Shown here piece by piece: positions 34,315 through 46,749 of a DNA stretch of 64,000 nucleotides. Origin of the DNA: Camelus bactrianus (Eukaryota > Chordata > Mammalia > Artiodactyla > Camelidae). The position numbers and the translations under genes were made by a program. A model generated the notes under the pieces. It was given only the letters and a program-made list of their open reading frames with translations. It searched no databases and had not been told where the DNA came from. Position 1 is the stretch's first letter, and the number at the start of each line of letters is the position of its first letter. The stretch lies in NCBI RefSeq assembly GCF_048773025.1, contig NC_133541.1, forward strand, positions 157,572,201 through 157,636,200, written 5' to 3'.

Positions 34315-36800
34315 GAACGAACGTCTCTGTACACGCTCAGTTCTGAGAGATAATTGTGTGTGAAAGCCGTCCTTCACCTAGCTTGTTGGGAACACAAAGT
34401 TTCTTTTCAGTAGCAAACTCCATTCCATACATTTATAATGGAGGTTCTAGCTCCAACTCGGTTTTACAGTGAAAACTGCAGGAACTTCAAACCGGCACTA
34501 GGAAACAGAATGAGAAAGCAGAGAAAAAGTGTCTCCTGCAACCCGTTCCCTTGATGCTAGATGAACGAACGTCTCTCCATTGCTCAGTTCTGAGAGATAA
34601 TTGTGTGTGAAAGCCGTCCTTCACCTAGCTTGTTGGGAACACAAAGTTTCTTTTCAGTAGCAAACTCCACTTCATACATATATATGGGGAGGTACTAGCT
34701 CCAACTCGGTTTTACAGTGAAAACTGCAGGAACTTCAAACCGGCACTAGGAAACAGAATGAGAAAGCAGAGAAAAAGTGTCTCCTGCAACCCGTTCCCTT
34801 GGTGCTAGATGAACGAACGTCTCTGTACACGCTCAGTTCTGAGAGATAATTGTGTGTGAAAGACGTCCTTCACCTAGCTTGTTGGGAACACAAAGTTTCT
34901 TTTCAGTTGCAAACTCCATTCCATACATTTATATTGGAGGTTCTAGCTCCAACTCGGTTTTACAGTGAAAACTGCAGGAACTTCAAACCGGCACTAGGAA
35001 ACAGAATGAGAAAGCAGAGAAAAAGTGTCTCCTGCAACCCGTTCCCTTGGTGCTAGATGAACGAACGTCTCTCCATTGCTCAGTTCTGAGAGATAATTGT
35101 GTGTGAAAGCCGTCCTTCACCTAGCTTGTTGGGAACACAAAGTTTCTTTTCAGTAGCAAACTCCACTTCATACATATATATGGGGAGGTACTAGCTCCAA
35201 CTCGGTTTTACAGTGAAAACTGCAGGAACTTCAAACCGGCACTAGGAAACAGAATGAGAAAGCAGAGAAAAAGTGTCTCCTGCAACCCGTTCCCTTGGTG
35301 CTAGATGAACGAACGTCTCTGTACATGCTCAGTTCTGAGAGATAATTGTGTGTGAAAGCCGTCCTTCACCTAGCTTGTTGGGAACACAAAGTTTCTTTTC
35401 AGTTGCAAACTCCATTCCATTCATATATATGGGAAGGTACTAGCTCCAACTCGGTTTTACAGTGAAAACTGCAGGAACTTCAAACCGGCACTAGGAAACA
35501 GAATGAGAAAGCAGAGAAAAAGTGTCTCCTGCAACCCGTTCCCTTGGTGCTAGATGAATGAACGTCTCTCCACTTGCTCAGTTCTGAGAGATAAGTGTGT
35601 GTGAAAGCCGTCCTTCACCTAGCTATTTGGGAAAACAAAGTATCTTTTCAGTTCCAAACTCCATTCCATACATATATATGGGGAGTTACTAGCTCCAACT
35701 CGGTTTTACAGTGAAAACTGCAGGAACTTCAAATCGGCACTAGGAAACAGACTGAGATAGCAGAGAAAAAGTGTCTCCTGCAACCCGTTCCCTTGGTGCT
35801 AGATGAACGAACGTCTCTCCACTTGCTCAGTTCTGAGAGATAATTGTGTGTGAAAGCCGTCCTTCACCTAGCTTGTTGGGAACACAAAGTTTCTTTTCAG
35901 TAGCAAACTCCACTTCATACATATATATGGGGAGGTACTAGCTCCAACTCGGTTTTACAGTGAAAACTGCAGGAACTTCAAACCGGCACTAGGAAACAGA
36001 ATGAGAAAGCAGAGAAAAAGTGTCTCCTGCAACCCGTTCCCTTGGTGCTAGATGAACGAACGTCTCTGTACACGCTCAGTTCTGAGAGATAAGTGTGTGT
36101 GAAAGCCGTCCTTCACCTAGCTATTTGGGAAAACAAAGTATCTTTTCAGTTCCAAACTCCATTCCATACATATATATGGGGAGTTACTAGCTCCAACTCG
36201 GTTTTACAGTGAAAACTGCAGGAACTTCAAACCGGCACTAGGAAACAGACTGAGATAGCAGAGAAAAAGTGTCTCCTGCAACCCGTTCCCTTGGTGCTAG
36301 ATGAACGAACGTCTCTGTACACGCTCAGTTCTGAGAGATAAGTGTGTGTGAAAGCCGTTCTTCACCTAGCTTGTTGGGAACACAAAGTTTCTTTTCAGTT
36401 GCAAACTCCATTCCATTCATATATATGGGGAGGTACTAGCTCCAACTCGGTTTTACAGTGAAAACTGCAGGAACTTCAAACCGGCACTAGGAAACAGAAT
36501 GAGAAAGCAGAGAAAAAGTGTCTCCTGCAACCCGTTCCCTTGGTGCTAGATGAACGAACGTCTCTGTACACGCTCAGTTCTGAGAGATAATTGTGTGTGA
36601 AAGCCGTCCTTCACCTAGCTTGTTGGGAACACAAAGTTTCTTTTCAGTAGCAAACTCCACTTCATACATATATATGGGGAGGTACTAGCTCCAACTCGGT
36701 TTTACAGTGAAAACTGCAGGAACTTCAAACCGGCACTAGGAAACAGAATGAGAAAGCAGAGAAAAAGTGTCTCCTGCAACCCGTTCCCTTGGTGCTAGAT
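34315..36800 (+). repeat. Mosaic block C'' B° C' B° D A B A (D) B, copy of 28595-30582
   Basis: The first eight monomers repeat 28595-30582 at a 5720-bp offset, including the rare C'' chimera. The monomer at 36303 joins an A-type GATAAGTG to a D body with GGGGAGG, and has GCCGTTCTTC. The order then departs from the left copy: two B monomers there correspond to this chimera, and one B is missing before the next C'. Confidence 0.82.
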
Positions 36801-37794
36801 GAACGAACGTCTCTGTACACGCTCAGTTCTGAGAGATAATTGTGTGTGAAAGCCGTCCTTCACCTAGCTTGTTGGGAACACAAAGTTTCTTTTCAGTTGC
36901 AAACTCCATTCCATACATTTATATTGGAGGTTCTAGCTCCAACTCGGTTTTACAGTGAAAACTGCAGGAACTTCAAACCGGCACTAGGAAACAGAATGAG
37001 AAAGCAGAGAAATAGTGTCTCCTGCAACCCGTTCCCTTGGTGCTAGATGAACGAACGTCTCTCCATTGCTCAGTTCTGAGAGATAATTGTGTGTGAAAGC
37101 CGTCCTTCACCTAGCTTGTTGGGAACACAAAGTTTCTTTTCAGTAGCAAACTCCACTTCATACATATATATGGGGAGGTACTAGCTCCAACTCGGTTTTA
37201 CAGTGAAAACTGCAGGAACTTCAAACCGGCACTAGGAAACAGAATGAGAAAGCAGAGAAAAAGTGTCTCCTGCAACCCGTTCCCTTGGTGCTAGATGAAC
37301 GAACGTCTCTGTACACGCTCAGTTCTGAGAGATAATTGTGTGTGAAAGCCGTCCTTCACCTAGCTTGTTGGGAACACAAAGTTTCTTTTCAGTTGCAAAC
37401 TCCATTCCATTCATATATATGGGAAGGTACTAGCTCCAACTCGGTTTTACAGTGAAAACTGCAGGAACTTCAAACCGGCACTAGGAAACAGAATGAGAAA
37501 GCAGAGAAAAAGTGTCTCCTGCAACCCGTTCCCTTGGTGCTAGATGAATGAACGTCTCTCCACTTGCTCAGTTCTGAGAGATAAGTGTGTGTGAAAGCCG
37601 TCCTTCACCTAGCTATTTGGGAAAACAAAGTATCTTTTCAGTTCCAAACTCCATTCCATACATATATATGGGGAGTTACTAGCTCCAACTCGGTTTTACA
37701 GTGAAAACTGCAGGAACTTCAAACCGGCACTAGGAAACAGAATGAGAAAGCAGAGAAAAAGTGTCTCCTGTAACCCGTTCCCTTGGTGCTAGAT
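36801..37794 (+). repeat. C'-B°-D-A block (994 bp)
   Basis: Four monomers at 36801, 37049, 37297 and 37546. The C' has GAGAAATAGTG. The A starts GAATGAACG, has a switched right half, and ends CTCCTGTAACCC. The next monomer starts with CTCACTTCTGAG. The same linked set occurs at 42771-43764 and 54956-55949, although the latter two are parts of one longer duplication. Confidence 0.85.
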
Positions 37795-39784
37795 GAACGA
37801 ACGTCTCTGTACACGCTCACTTCTGAGAGATAATTGTGTGTGAAAGCCGTCCTTCACCTAGCTTGTTGGGAACACAAAGTTTCTTTTCAGTTGCAAACTC
37901 CATTCCATACATTTATATTGGAGGTTCTAGCTCCAACTCGGTTTTACAGTGAAAACTGCAGGAACTTCAAACCGGCACTAGGAAACAGAATGAGAAAGCA
38001 GAGAAAAAGTGTCTCCTGCAACCCGTTCCCTTGGTGCTAGATGAACGAACGTCTCTCCATTGCTCAGTTCTGAGAGATAATTGTGTGTGAAAGCCGTCCT
38101 TCACCTAGCTTGTTGGGAACACAAAGTTTCTTTTCAGTAGCAAACTCCACTTCATACATATATATGGGGAGGTACTAGCTCCAACTCGGTTTTACAGTGA
38201 AAACTGCAGGAACTTCAAACCGGCACTAGGAAACAGAATGAGAAAGCAGAGAAAAAGTGTCTCCTGCAACCCGTTCCCTTGGTGCTAGATGAACGAACGT
38301 CTCTGTACACGCTCAGTTCTGAGAGATAAGTGTGTGTGAAAGCCGTCCTTCACCTAGCTATTTGGGAAAACAAAGTATCTTTTCAGTTCCAAACTCCATT
38401 CCATACATATATATGGGGAGTTACTAGCTCCAACTCGGTTTTACAGTGAAAACTGCAGGAACTTCAAACCGGCACTAGGAAACAGACTGAGATAGCAGAG
38501 AAAAAGTGTCTCCTGCAACCCGTTCCCTTGGTGCTAGATGAACGAACGTCTCTCCACTTGCTCAGTTCTGAGAGATAATTGTGTGTGAAAGCCGTCCTTC
38601 ACCTAGCTTGTTGGGAACACAAAGTTTCTTTTCAGTAGGAAACTCCACTTCATACATATATATGGGGAGGTACTAGCTCCAACTCGGTTTTACAGTGAAA
38701 ACTGCAGGAACTTCAAACCGGCACTAGGAAACAGAATGAGAAAGCAGAGAAAAAGTTTCTCCTGCAACCCGTTCCCTTGGTGCTAGATGAACGAACGTCT
38801 CTGTACACGCTCAGTTCTGAGAGATAATTGTGTGTGAAAGCCGTCCTTCACCTAGCTTGTTGGGAACACAAAGTTTCTTTTCAGTAGCAAACTCCACTTC
38901 ATACATATATATGGGGAGGTACTAGCTCCAACTCGGTTTTACAGTGAAAACTGCAGGAACTTCAAACCGGCACTAGGAAACAGAATGAGAAAGCAGAGAA
39001 AAAGTGTCTCCTGCAACCCGTTCCCTTGGTGCTAGATGAACGAACGTCTCTGTACACGCTCAGTTCTGAGAGATAATTGTGTGTGAAAGCCGTCCTTCAC
39101 CTAGCTTGTTGGGAACACAAAGTTTCTTTTCAGTTGCAAACTCCATTCCATTCATATATATGGGGAGTTACTAGCTCCAACTCGGTTTTACAGTGAAAAC
39201 TGCAGGAACTTCAAACCGGCACTAGGAAACAGAATGAGAAAGCAGAGAAAAAGTGTCTCCTGCAACCCGTTCCCTTGGTGCTAGATGAATGAACGTCTCT
39301 CCACTTGCTCAGTTCTGAGAGATAAGTGTGTGTGAAAGCCGTCCTTCACCTAGCTATTTGGGAAAACAAAGTATCTTTTCAGTTCCAAACTCCATTCCAT
39401 ACATATATATGGGGAGTTACTAGCTCCAACTCGGTTTTACAGTGAAAACTGCAGGAACTTCAAATCGGCACTAGGAAACAGACTGAGATAGCAGAGAAAA
39501 AGTGTCTCCTGCAACCCGTTCCCTTGGTGCTAGATGAACGAACGTCTCTCCACTTGCTCAGTTCTGAGAGATAATTGTGTGTGAAAGCCGTCCTTCACCT
39601 AGCTTGTTGGGAACACAAAGTTTCTTTTCAGTTGCAAACTCCATTCCATTCATATATATGGGGAGTTACTAGCTCCAACTCGGTTTTACAGTGAAAACTG
39701 CAGGAACTTCAAACCGGCACTAGGAAACAGAATGAGAAAGCAGAGAAAAAGTGTCTCCTGTAACCCGTTCCCTTGGTGCTAGAT
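37795..39784 (+). repeat. 8-mer HOR copy 1 (1990 bp)
   Basis: Order C' B° A B B D A D, with starts 37795, 38043, 38291, 38540, 38789, 39038, 39287 and 39536. Specific marks are CAGTAGGAAAC in the B at 38540 and a D at 39038 that switches to the A-type GGGGAGTTAC after its AT palindrome. The last D also has GGGGAGTTAC and ends CTGTAACCC. Confidence 0.86.
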
Positions 39785-41525
39785 GAACGAACGTCTCTGT
39801 ACACGCTCATTTCTGAGAGATAATTGTGTGTGAAAGCCGTCCTTCACCTAGCTTGTTGGGAACACAAAGTTTCTTTTCAGTTGCAAACTCCATTCCATAC
39901 ATTTATATTGGAGGTTCTAGCTCCAACTCGGTTTTACAGTGAAAACTGCAGGAACTTCAAACCGGCACTAGGAAACAGAATGAGAAAGCAGAGAAAAAGT
40001 GTCTCCTGCAACCCGTTCCCTTGGTGCTAGATGAACGAACGTCTCTCCATTGCTCAGTTCTGAGAGATAATTGTGTGTGAAAGCCGTCCTTCACCTAGCT
40101 TGTTGGGAACACAAAGTTTCTTTTCAGTAGCAAACTCCACTTCATACATATATATGGGGAGGTACTAGCTCCAACTCGGTTTTACAGTGAAAACTGCAGG
40201 AACTTCAAACCGGCACTAGGAAACAGAATGAGAAAGCAGAGAAAAAGTGTCTCCTGCAACCCGTTCCCTTGGTGCTAGATGAACGAACGTCTCTGTACAC
40301 GCTCAGTTCTGAGAGATAAGTGTGTGTGAAAGCCGTCCTTCACCTAGCTATTTGGGAAAACAAAGTATCTTTTCAGTTCCAAACTCCATTCCATACATAT
40401 ATATGGGGAGTTACTAGCTCCAACTCGGTTTTACAGTGAAAACTGCAGGAACTTCAAACCGGCACTAGGAAACAGACTGAGATAGCAGAGAAAAAGTGTC
40501 TCCTGCAACCCGTTCCCTTGGTGCTAGATGAACGAACGTCTCTCCACTTGCTCAGTTCTGAGAGATAATTGTGTGTGAAAGCCGTCCTTCACCTAGCTTG
40601 TTGGGAACACAAAGTTTCTTTTCAGTAGGAAACTCCACTTCATACATATATATGGGGAGGTACTAGCTCCAACTCGGTTTTACAGTGAAAACTGCAGGAA
40701 CTTCAAACCGGCACTAGGAAACAGAATGAGAAAGCAGAGAAAAAGTTTCTCCTGCAACCCGTTCCCTTGGTGCTAGATGAACGAACGTCTCTGTACACGC
40801 TCAGTTCTGAGAGATAATTGTGTGTGAAAGCCGTCCTTCACCTAGCTTGTTGGGAACACAAAGTTTCTTTTCAGTAGCAAACTCCACTTCATACATATAT
40901 ATGGGGAGGTACTAGCTCCAACTCGGTTTTACAGTGAAAACTGCAGGAACTTCAAACCGGCACTAGGAAACAGAATGAGAAAGCAGAGAAAAAGTGTCTC
41001 CTGCAACCCGTTCCCTTGGTGCTAGATGAACGAACGTCTCTGTACACGCTCAGTTCTGAGAGATAATTGTGTGTGAAAGCCGTCCTTCACCTAGCTTGTT
41101 GGGAACACAAAGTTTCTTTTCAGTTGCAAACTCCATTCCATTCATATATATGGGGAGTTACTAGCTCCAACTCGGTTTTACAGTGAAAACTGCAGGAACT
41201 TCAAACCGGCACTAGGAAACAGAATGAGAAAGCAGAGAAAAAGTGTCTCCTGCAACCCGTTCCCTTGGTGCTAGATGAATGAACGTCTCTCCACTTGCTC
41301 AGTTCTGAGAGATAAGTGTGTGTGAAAGCCGTCCTTCACCTAGCTATTTGGGAAAACAAAGTATCTTTTCAGTTCCAAACTCCATTCCATACATATATAT
41401 GGGGAGTTACTAGCTCCAACTCGGTTTTACAGTGAAAACTGCAGGAACTTCAAATCGGCACTAGGAAACAGACTGAGATAGCAGAGAAAAAGTGTCTCCT
41501 GCAACCCGTTCCCTTGGTGCTAGAT
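39785..41525 (+). repeat. 8-mer HOR copy 2, seven of eight monomers
   Basis: C' B° A B B D A at 39785, 40033, 40281, 40530, 40779, 41028 and 41277, matching copy 1 at a 1990-bp offset, including CAGTAGGAAAC and the D/A chimera. The eighth position is a B (41526) instead of the D chimera, and from there the order follows 30085 onward. The C' heads differ slightly: CTCACTTCTG in copy 1 and CTCATTTCTG in copy 2. Confidence 0.86.
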
Positions 41526-42770
41526 GAACGAACGTCTCTCCACTTGCTCAGTTCTGAGAGATAATTGTGTGTGAAAGCCGTCCTTCACCTAGCTTGTTGG
41601 GAACACAAAGTTTCTTTTCAGTAGCAAACTCCACTTCATACATATATATGGGGAGGTACTAGCTCCAACTCGGTTTTACAGTGAAAACTGCAGGAACTTC
41701 AAACCGGCACTAGGAAACAGAATGAGAAAGCAGAGAAAAAGTGTCTCCTGCATCCCGTTCCCTTGGTGCTAGATGAACGAACGTCTCTGTACACGCTCAG
41801 TTCTGAGAGATAAGTGTGTGTGAAAGCCGTCCTTCACCTAGCTATTTGGGAAAACAAACTATCTTTTCAGTTCCAAACTCCATTCCATACATATATATGG
41901 GGAGTTACTAGCTCCAACTCGGTTTTACAGTGAAAACTGCAGGAACTTCAAACCGGCACTAGGAAACAGACTGAGATAGCAGAGAAAAAGTGTCTCCTGC
42001 AACCCGTTCCCTTGGTGCTAGATGAACGAACGTCTCTCCACTTGCTCAGTTCTGAGAGATAATTGTGTGTGAAAGCCGTCCTTCACCTAGCTTGTTGGGA
42101 ACACAAAGTTTCTTTTCAGTAGCAAACTCCACTTCATACATATATATGGGGAGGTACTAGCTCCAACTCGGTTTTACAGTGAAAACTGCAGGAACTTCAA
42201 ACCGGCACTAGGAAACAGAATGAGAAAGCAGAGAAAAAGTTTCTCCTGCAACCCGTTCCCTTGGTGCTAGATGAACGAACGTCTCTGTACACGCTCAGTT
42301 CTGAGAGATAATTGTGTGTGAAAGCCGTCCTTCACCTAGCTTGTTGGGAACACAAAGTTTCTTTTCAGTAGCAAACTCCACTTCATACATATATATGGGG
42401 AGGTACTAGCTCCAACTCGGTTTTACAGTGAAAACTGCAGGAACTTCAAACCGGCACTAGGAAACAGAATGAGAAAGCAGAGAAAAAGTGTCTCCTGCAA
42501 CCCGTTCCCTTGGTGCTAGATGAACGAACGTCTCTGTACACGCTCAGTTCTGAGAGATAATTGTGTGTGAAAGCCGTCCTTCACCTAGCTTGTTGGGAAC
42601 ACAAAGTTTCTTTTCAGTAGCAAACTCCACTTCATACATATATATGGGGAGGTACTAGCTCCAACTCGGTTTTACAGTGAAAACTGCAGGAACTTCAAAC
42701 CGGCACTAGGAAACAGAATGAGAAAGCAGAGAAAAAGTGTCTCCTGCAACCCGTTCCCTTGGTGCTAGAT
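41526..42770 (+). repeat. B A B B B run, copy of 30085-31329
   Basis: Five monomers in the same order as 30085-31329 at an offset of 11441 bp. The match continues through the next C'-B°-D-A block, so 30085-32323 and 41526-43764 are both 2239 bp. The shared AAAAAGTTTCTCC in the third monomer supports copying. Private changes include CATCCCG near 41750 and AACAAACTATC near 41858. Confidence 0.82.
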
Positions 42771-45256
42771 GAACGAACGTCTCTGTACACGCTCAGTTCT
42801 GAGAGATAATTGTGTGTGAAAGCCGTCCTTCACCTAGCTTGTTGGGAACACAAAGTTTCTTTTCAGTTGCAAACTCCATTCCATACATTTATATTGGAGG
42901 TTCTAGCTCCAACTCGGTTTTACAGTGAAAACTGCAGGAACTTCAAACCGGCACTAGGAAACAGAATGAGAAAGCAGAGAAATAGTGTCTCCTGCAACCC
43001 GTTCCCTTGGTGCTAGATGAACGAACGTCTCTCCATTGCTCAGTTCTGAGAGATAATTGTGTGTGAAAGCCGTCCTTCACCTAGCTTGTTGGGAACACAA
43101 AGTTTCTTTTCAGTAGCAAACTCCACTTCATACATATATATGGGGAGGTACTAGCTCCAACTCGGTTTTACAGTGAAAACTGCAGGAACTTCAAACCGGC
43201 ACTAGGAAACAGAATGAGAAAGCAGAGAAAAAGTGTCTCCTGCAACCCGTTACCTTGGTGCTAGATGAACGAACGTCTCTGTACACGCTCAGTTCTGAGA
43301 GATAATTGTGTGTGAAAGCCGTCCTTCACCTAGCTTGTTGGGAACACAAAGTTTCTTTTCAGTTGCAAACTCCAATCCATTCATATATATGGGAAGGTAC
43401 TAGCTCCAACTCGGTTTTACAGTGAAAACTGCAGGAACTTCAAACCGGCACTAGGAAACAGAATGAGAAAGCAGAGAAAAAGTGTCTCCTGCAACCCGTT
43501 CCCTTGGTGCTAAATGAATGAACGTCTCTCCACTTGCTCAGTTCTGAGAGATATGTGTGTGTGAAAGCCGTCCTTCACCTAGCTATTTGGGAAAACAAAG
43601 TATCTTTTCAGTTCCAAACTCCATTCCATACATATATATGGGGAGTTACTAGCTCCAACTCGGTTTTACAGTGAAAACTGCAGGAACTTCAAACCGGCAC
43701 TAGGAAACAGAATGAGAAAGCAGAGAAAAAGTGTCTCCTGTAACCCGTTCCCTTGGTGCTAGATGAACGAACGTCTCTGTACACGCTCACTTCTGAGAGA
43801 TAATTGTGTGTGAAAGCCGTCCTTCACCTAGCTTGTTGGGAACACAAAGTTTCTTTTCAGTTGCAAACTCCATTCCATACATTTATATTGGAGGTTCTAG
43901 CTCCAACTCGGTTTTACAGTGAAAACTGCAGGAACTTCAAACCGGCACTAGGAAACAGAATGAGAAAGCAGAGAAAATGTGTCTCCTGCAACCCGTTCCC
44001 TTGGTGCTAGATGAACGAACGTCTCTCCATTGCTCAGTTCTGAGAGATAATTGTGTGTGAAAGCCGTCCTTCACCTAGCTTGTTGGGAACACAAAGTTTC
44101 TTTTCAGTAGCAAACTCCACTTCATACATATATATGGGGAGGTACTAGCTCCAACTCGGTTTTACAGTGAAAACTGCAGGAACTTCAAACCGGCACTAGG
44201 AAACAGAATGAGAAAGCAGAGAAAAAGTGTCTCCTGCAACCCGTTCCCTTGGTGCTAGATGAACGAACGTCTCTGTACACGCTCAGTTCTGAGAGATAAT
44301 TGTGTGTGAAAGCCGTCCTTCACCTAGCTTGTTGGGAACACAAAGTTTCTTTTCAGATGCAAACTCCATTCCATTCATATATATGGGAAGGTACTAGCTC
44401 CAACTCGGTTTTACAGTGAAAACTGCAGGAACTTCAAACCGGCACTAGGAAACAGACTGAGAAAGCAGAGAAAAAGTGTCTCCTGCAACCCGTTCCCTTG
44501 GTGCTAGATGAATGAACGTCTCTCCACTTGCTCAGTTCTGAGAGATAAGTGTGTGTGAAAGCCGTCCTTCACCTAGCTATTTGGGAAAACAAAGTATCTT
44601 TTCAGTTCCAAACTCCATTCCATACATATAGATGGGGAGTTACTAGCTCCAACTCGGTTTTACAGTGAAAACTGCAGGAACTTCAAATCGGCACTAGGAA
44701 ACAGACTGAGATAGCAGAGAAAAAGTGTCTCCTGCAACCCGTTCCCTTGGTGCTAGATGAACGAACGTCTCTCCACTTGCTCAGTTCTGAGAGATAATTG
44801 TGTGTGAAAGCCGTCCTTCACCTAGCTTGTTGGGAACACAAAGTTTCTTTTCAGTAGCAAACTCCACTTCATACATATATATGGGGAGGTACTAGCTCCA
44901 ACTCGGTTTTACAGTGAAAACTGCAGGAACTTCAAACCGGCACTAGGAAACAGACTGAGAAAGCAGAGAAAAAGTGTCTCCTGCAACCCGTTCCCTTGGT
45001 GCTAGATGAACGAACGTCTCTGTACACGCTCAGTTCTGAGAGATAATTGTGTGTGAAAGCCGTCCTTCACCTAGCTTGTTGGGAACACAAAGTTTCTTTT
45101 CAGTAGCAAACTCCACTTCATACATATATATGGGGAGGTACTAGCTCCAACTCGGTTTTACAGTGAAAACTGCAGGAACTTCAAACCGGCACTAGGAAAC
45201 AGACTGAGAAAGCAGAGAAAAAGTGTCTCCTGCAACCCGTTCCCTTGGTGCTTGAT

Positions 45257-46003
45257 GAACGAACGTCTCTCCAATTGCTCAGTTCTGAGAGATAATTGTG
45301 TGTGAAAGCCGTCCTTTACCTAGCTTGTTGGGAACACAAAGTTTCTTTTTAATAGCAACCTCCACTCCATACATATATATGGGGAGGTACTAGCTCCAAC
45401 TCGGTTTTACAGTGAATACTGCAGGAACTTCAAACCGGCACTAGGAAACAGACTGAGAAAGCAGAGAAAAAGTGTCTCCTGCAACCCGTTCCCTTGGTGC
45501 TAGATGAATGAACGTCTCTGTACACGCTCAGTTCTGAGAGATAATTGTGTGTGAAAGCCGTCCTTCACCTAGCTTGTTGGGAACACAAAGTTTCTTTTCA
45601 GTAGCAAACTCCACTTCATACATATATATGGGGAGGTACTAGCTCCAACTCGGTTTTACAGTGAAAACTGCAGGAACTTCAAACCGGCACTAGGAAACAG
45701 AATGAGAAAGCAGAGAAAAAGTGTCTCCTGCAACCCGTTCCCTTGGTGCTAGATGAACGAACGTCTCTGTACACGCTCAGTTCTGAGAGATAATTGTGTG
45801 TGAAAGCCGTCCTTCACCTAGCTTGTTGGGAACACAAAGTTTCTTTTCAGTAGCAAACTCCACTTCATACATATATATGGGGAGGTACTAGCTCCAACTC
45901 GGTTTTACAGTGAAAAATGCAGGAACTTCAAACCGGCACTAGGAAACAGCCTGAGAAAGCAGAGAAAAAGTGTCTCCTGCAACCCGTTCCCTTGGTGCTT
46001 GAT
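45257..46003 (+). repeat. L-B-B unit (747 bp), first L monomer
   Basis: L at 45257 opens the L-bearing domain. It is preceded by GTGCTTGATG instead of GTGCTAGATG. Two B monomers follow: 45506, which starts GAATGAACG, and 45755, which has AGCCTGAG and ends GTGCTTGATG. The next L follows at 46004. The same 3-mer stands at 57442-58188. Confidence 0.85.
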
Positions 46004-46252
46004 GAACGAACGTCTCTCCAATTGCTCAGTTCTGAGAGATAATTGTGTGTGAAAGCCGTCCTTTACCTAGTTTGTTGGGAACACAAAGTTTCTTTTTAAT
46101 AGCAACCTCCACTCCATACATATATATGGGGAGGTACTAGCTCCAACTCGGTTTTACAGTGAATACTGCAGGAACTTCAAACCGGCACTAGGAAACAGAC
46201 TGAGAAAGCAGAGAAAAAGTGTCTCCTGCAACCCGTTCCCTTGGTGCTAGAT
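46004..46252 (+). repeat. Monomer class L exemplar
   Basis: A 249-bp class with linked private marks: CTCTCCAATTGCTCAG, CCTTTACCTAGTTTG, TTTCTTTTTAATAGC, AACCTCCACTCC and GTGAATACTGC. The last alters a stretch that is otherwise nearly invariant. Nine L monomers are present, at 45257, 46004, 48242, 51973, 57442, 58189, 59682, 60178 and 62914, and none occurs left of 45 kb. I use L to mark the start of each HOR unit in this domain. Confidence 0.92.
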
Positions 46253-46500
46253 GAATGAACGTCTCTGTACACGCTCAGTTCTGAGAGATAATTGTGTGTG
46301 AAAGCCGTCCTTCACCTAGCTTGTTGGGAACACAAAGTTTCTTTTCAGTTGCAAACTCCATTCCATACATTTATATTGGAGGTACTAGCTCCAACTCGGT
46401 TTTACAGTGAAAACTGCAGGAACTTCAAATAGGCACAAGGAAACAGACTGGGAAACCAGAGTAAAAGTTTCCCCTGCAACCCGTTCCCTTGGTGCTACAT
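46253..46500 (+). repeat. Monomer class C^ exemplar (248 bp)
   Basis: A class C derivative that starts GAATGAACG and has GGCACAAGG, AAGTTTCCCCTGC and a GTGCTACATG end. It follows L in every longer unit of this domain (46253, 48491, 52222, 58438, 60427, 63163). The copy at 63163 has one C fewer in the CCCC run and is 247 bp long. The copy at 48491 reads GCACAAATAAAC. Confidence 0.88.
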
Positions 46501-46749
46501 GAACGAACGTCTCTGTACATGCTCAGTTCTGAGAGATAAGTGTGTGTGAAAGCCGTCCTTCACCTAGGTAGTTGGGAACACAAAGTATCTTTTCAGTTCC
46601 AAACTCCACTCCATGCATATATATGGGGAGTTACTAGCTCCAACTCGGTTTTACAGTGAAAACTTCAGGAACTTCAAACCGGCACTAGGAAACAGACTGA
46701 GATAGCAGAGAAAAAGTGTCTCCTGCAACCCGTTCCCTTGGTGCTAGAT
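46501..46749 (+). repeat. Monomer class A' exemplar
   Basis: An A-related class: GATAAGTG, AAAGTATC, TTCCAAAC and GGGGAGTTAC are retained. It has CTAGGTAGTTGGGAACAC instead of the A-type ATTTGGGAAAAC, plus CACTCCATGCAT and GAAAACTTCAGG. The last change destroys the PstI site (CTGCAG) present in most monomers. A' always follows C^ in this window (46501, 48739, 52470, 58686, 60675, 63410). Confidence 0.88.

Larger units (their letters stand above)
42771..46749 (+). repeat. Left copy of a ~4-kb segmental duplication (offset 12185 bp)
   Basis: Sixteen monomers, C' B° D A C' B° D A B B L B B L C^ A', recur in the same order and spacing at 54956-58934. The block spans the border between the mosaic domain and the L-bearing domain, so the border itself was copied. 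By eye the copies differ at well over ten scattered sites, for example TTACCTTGG near 43250, CCAATCC near 43374, CTAAATGAATG near 43513 and CATATAGATGG near 44632. Confidence 0.86.
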
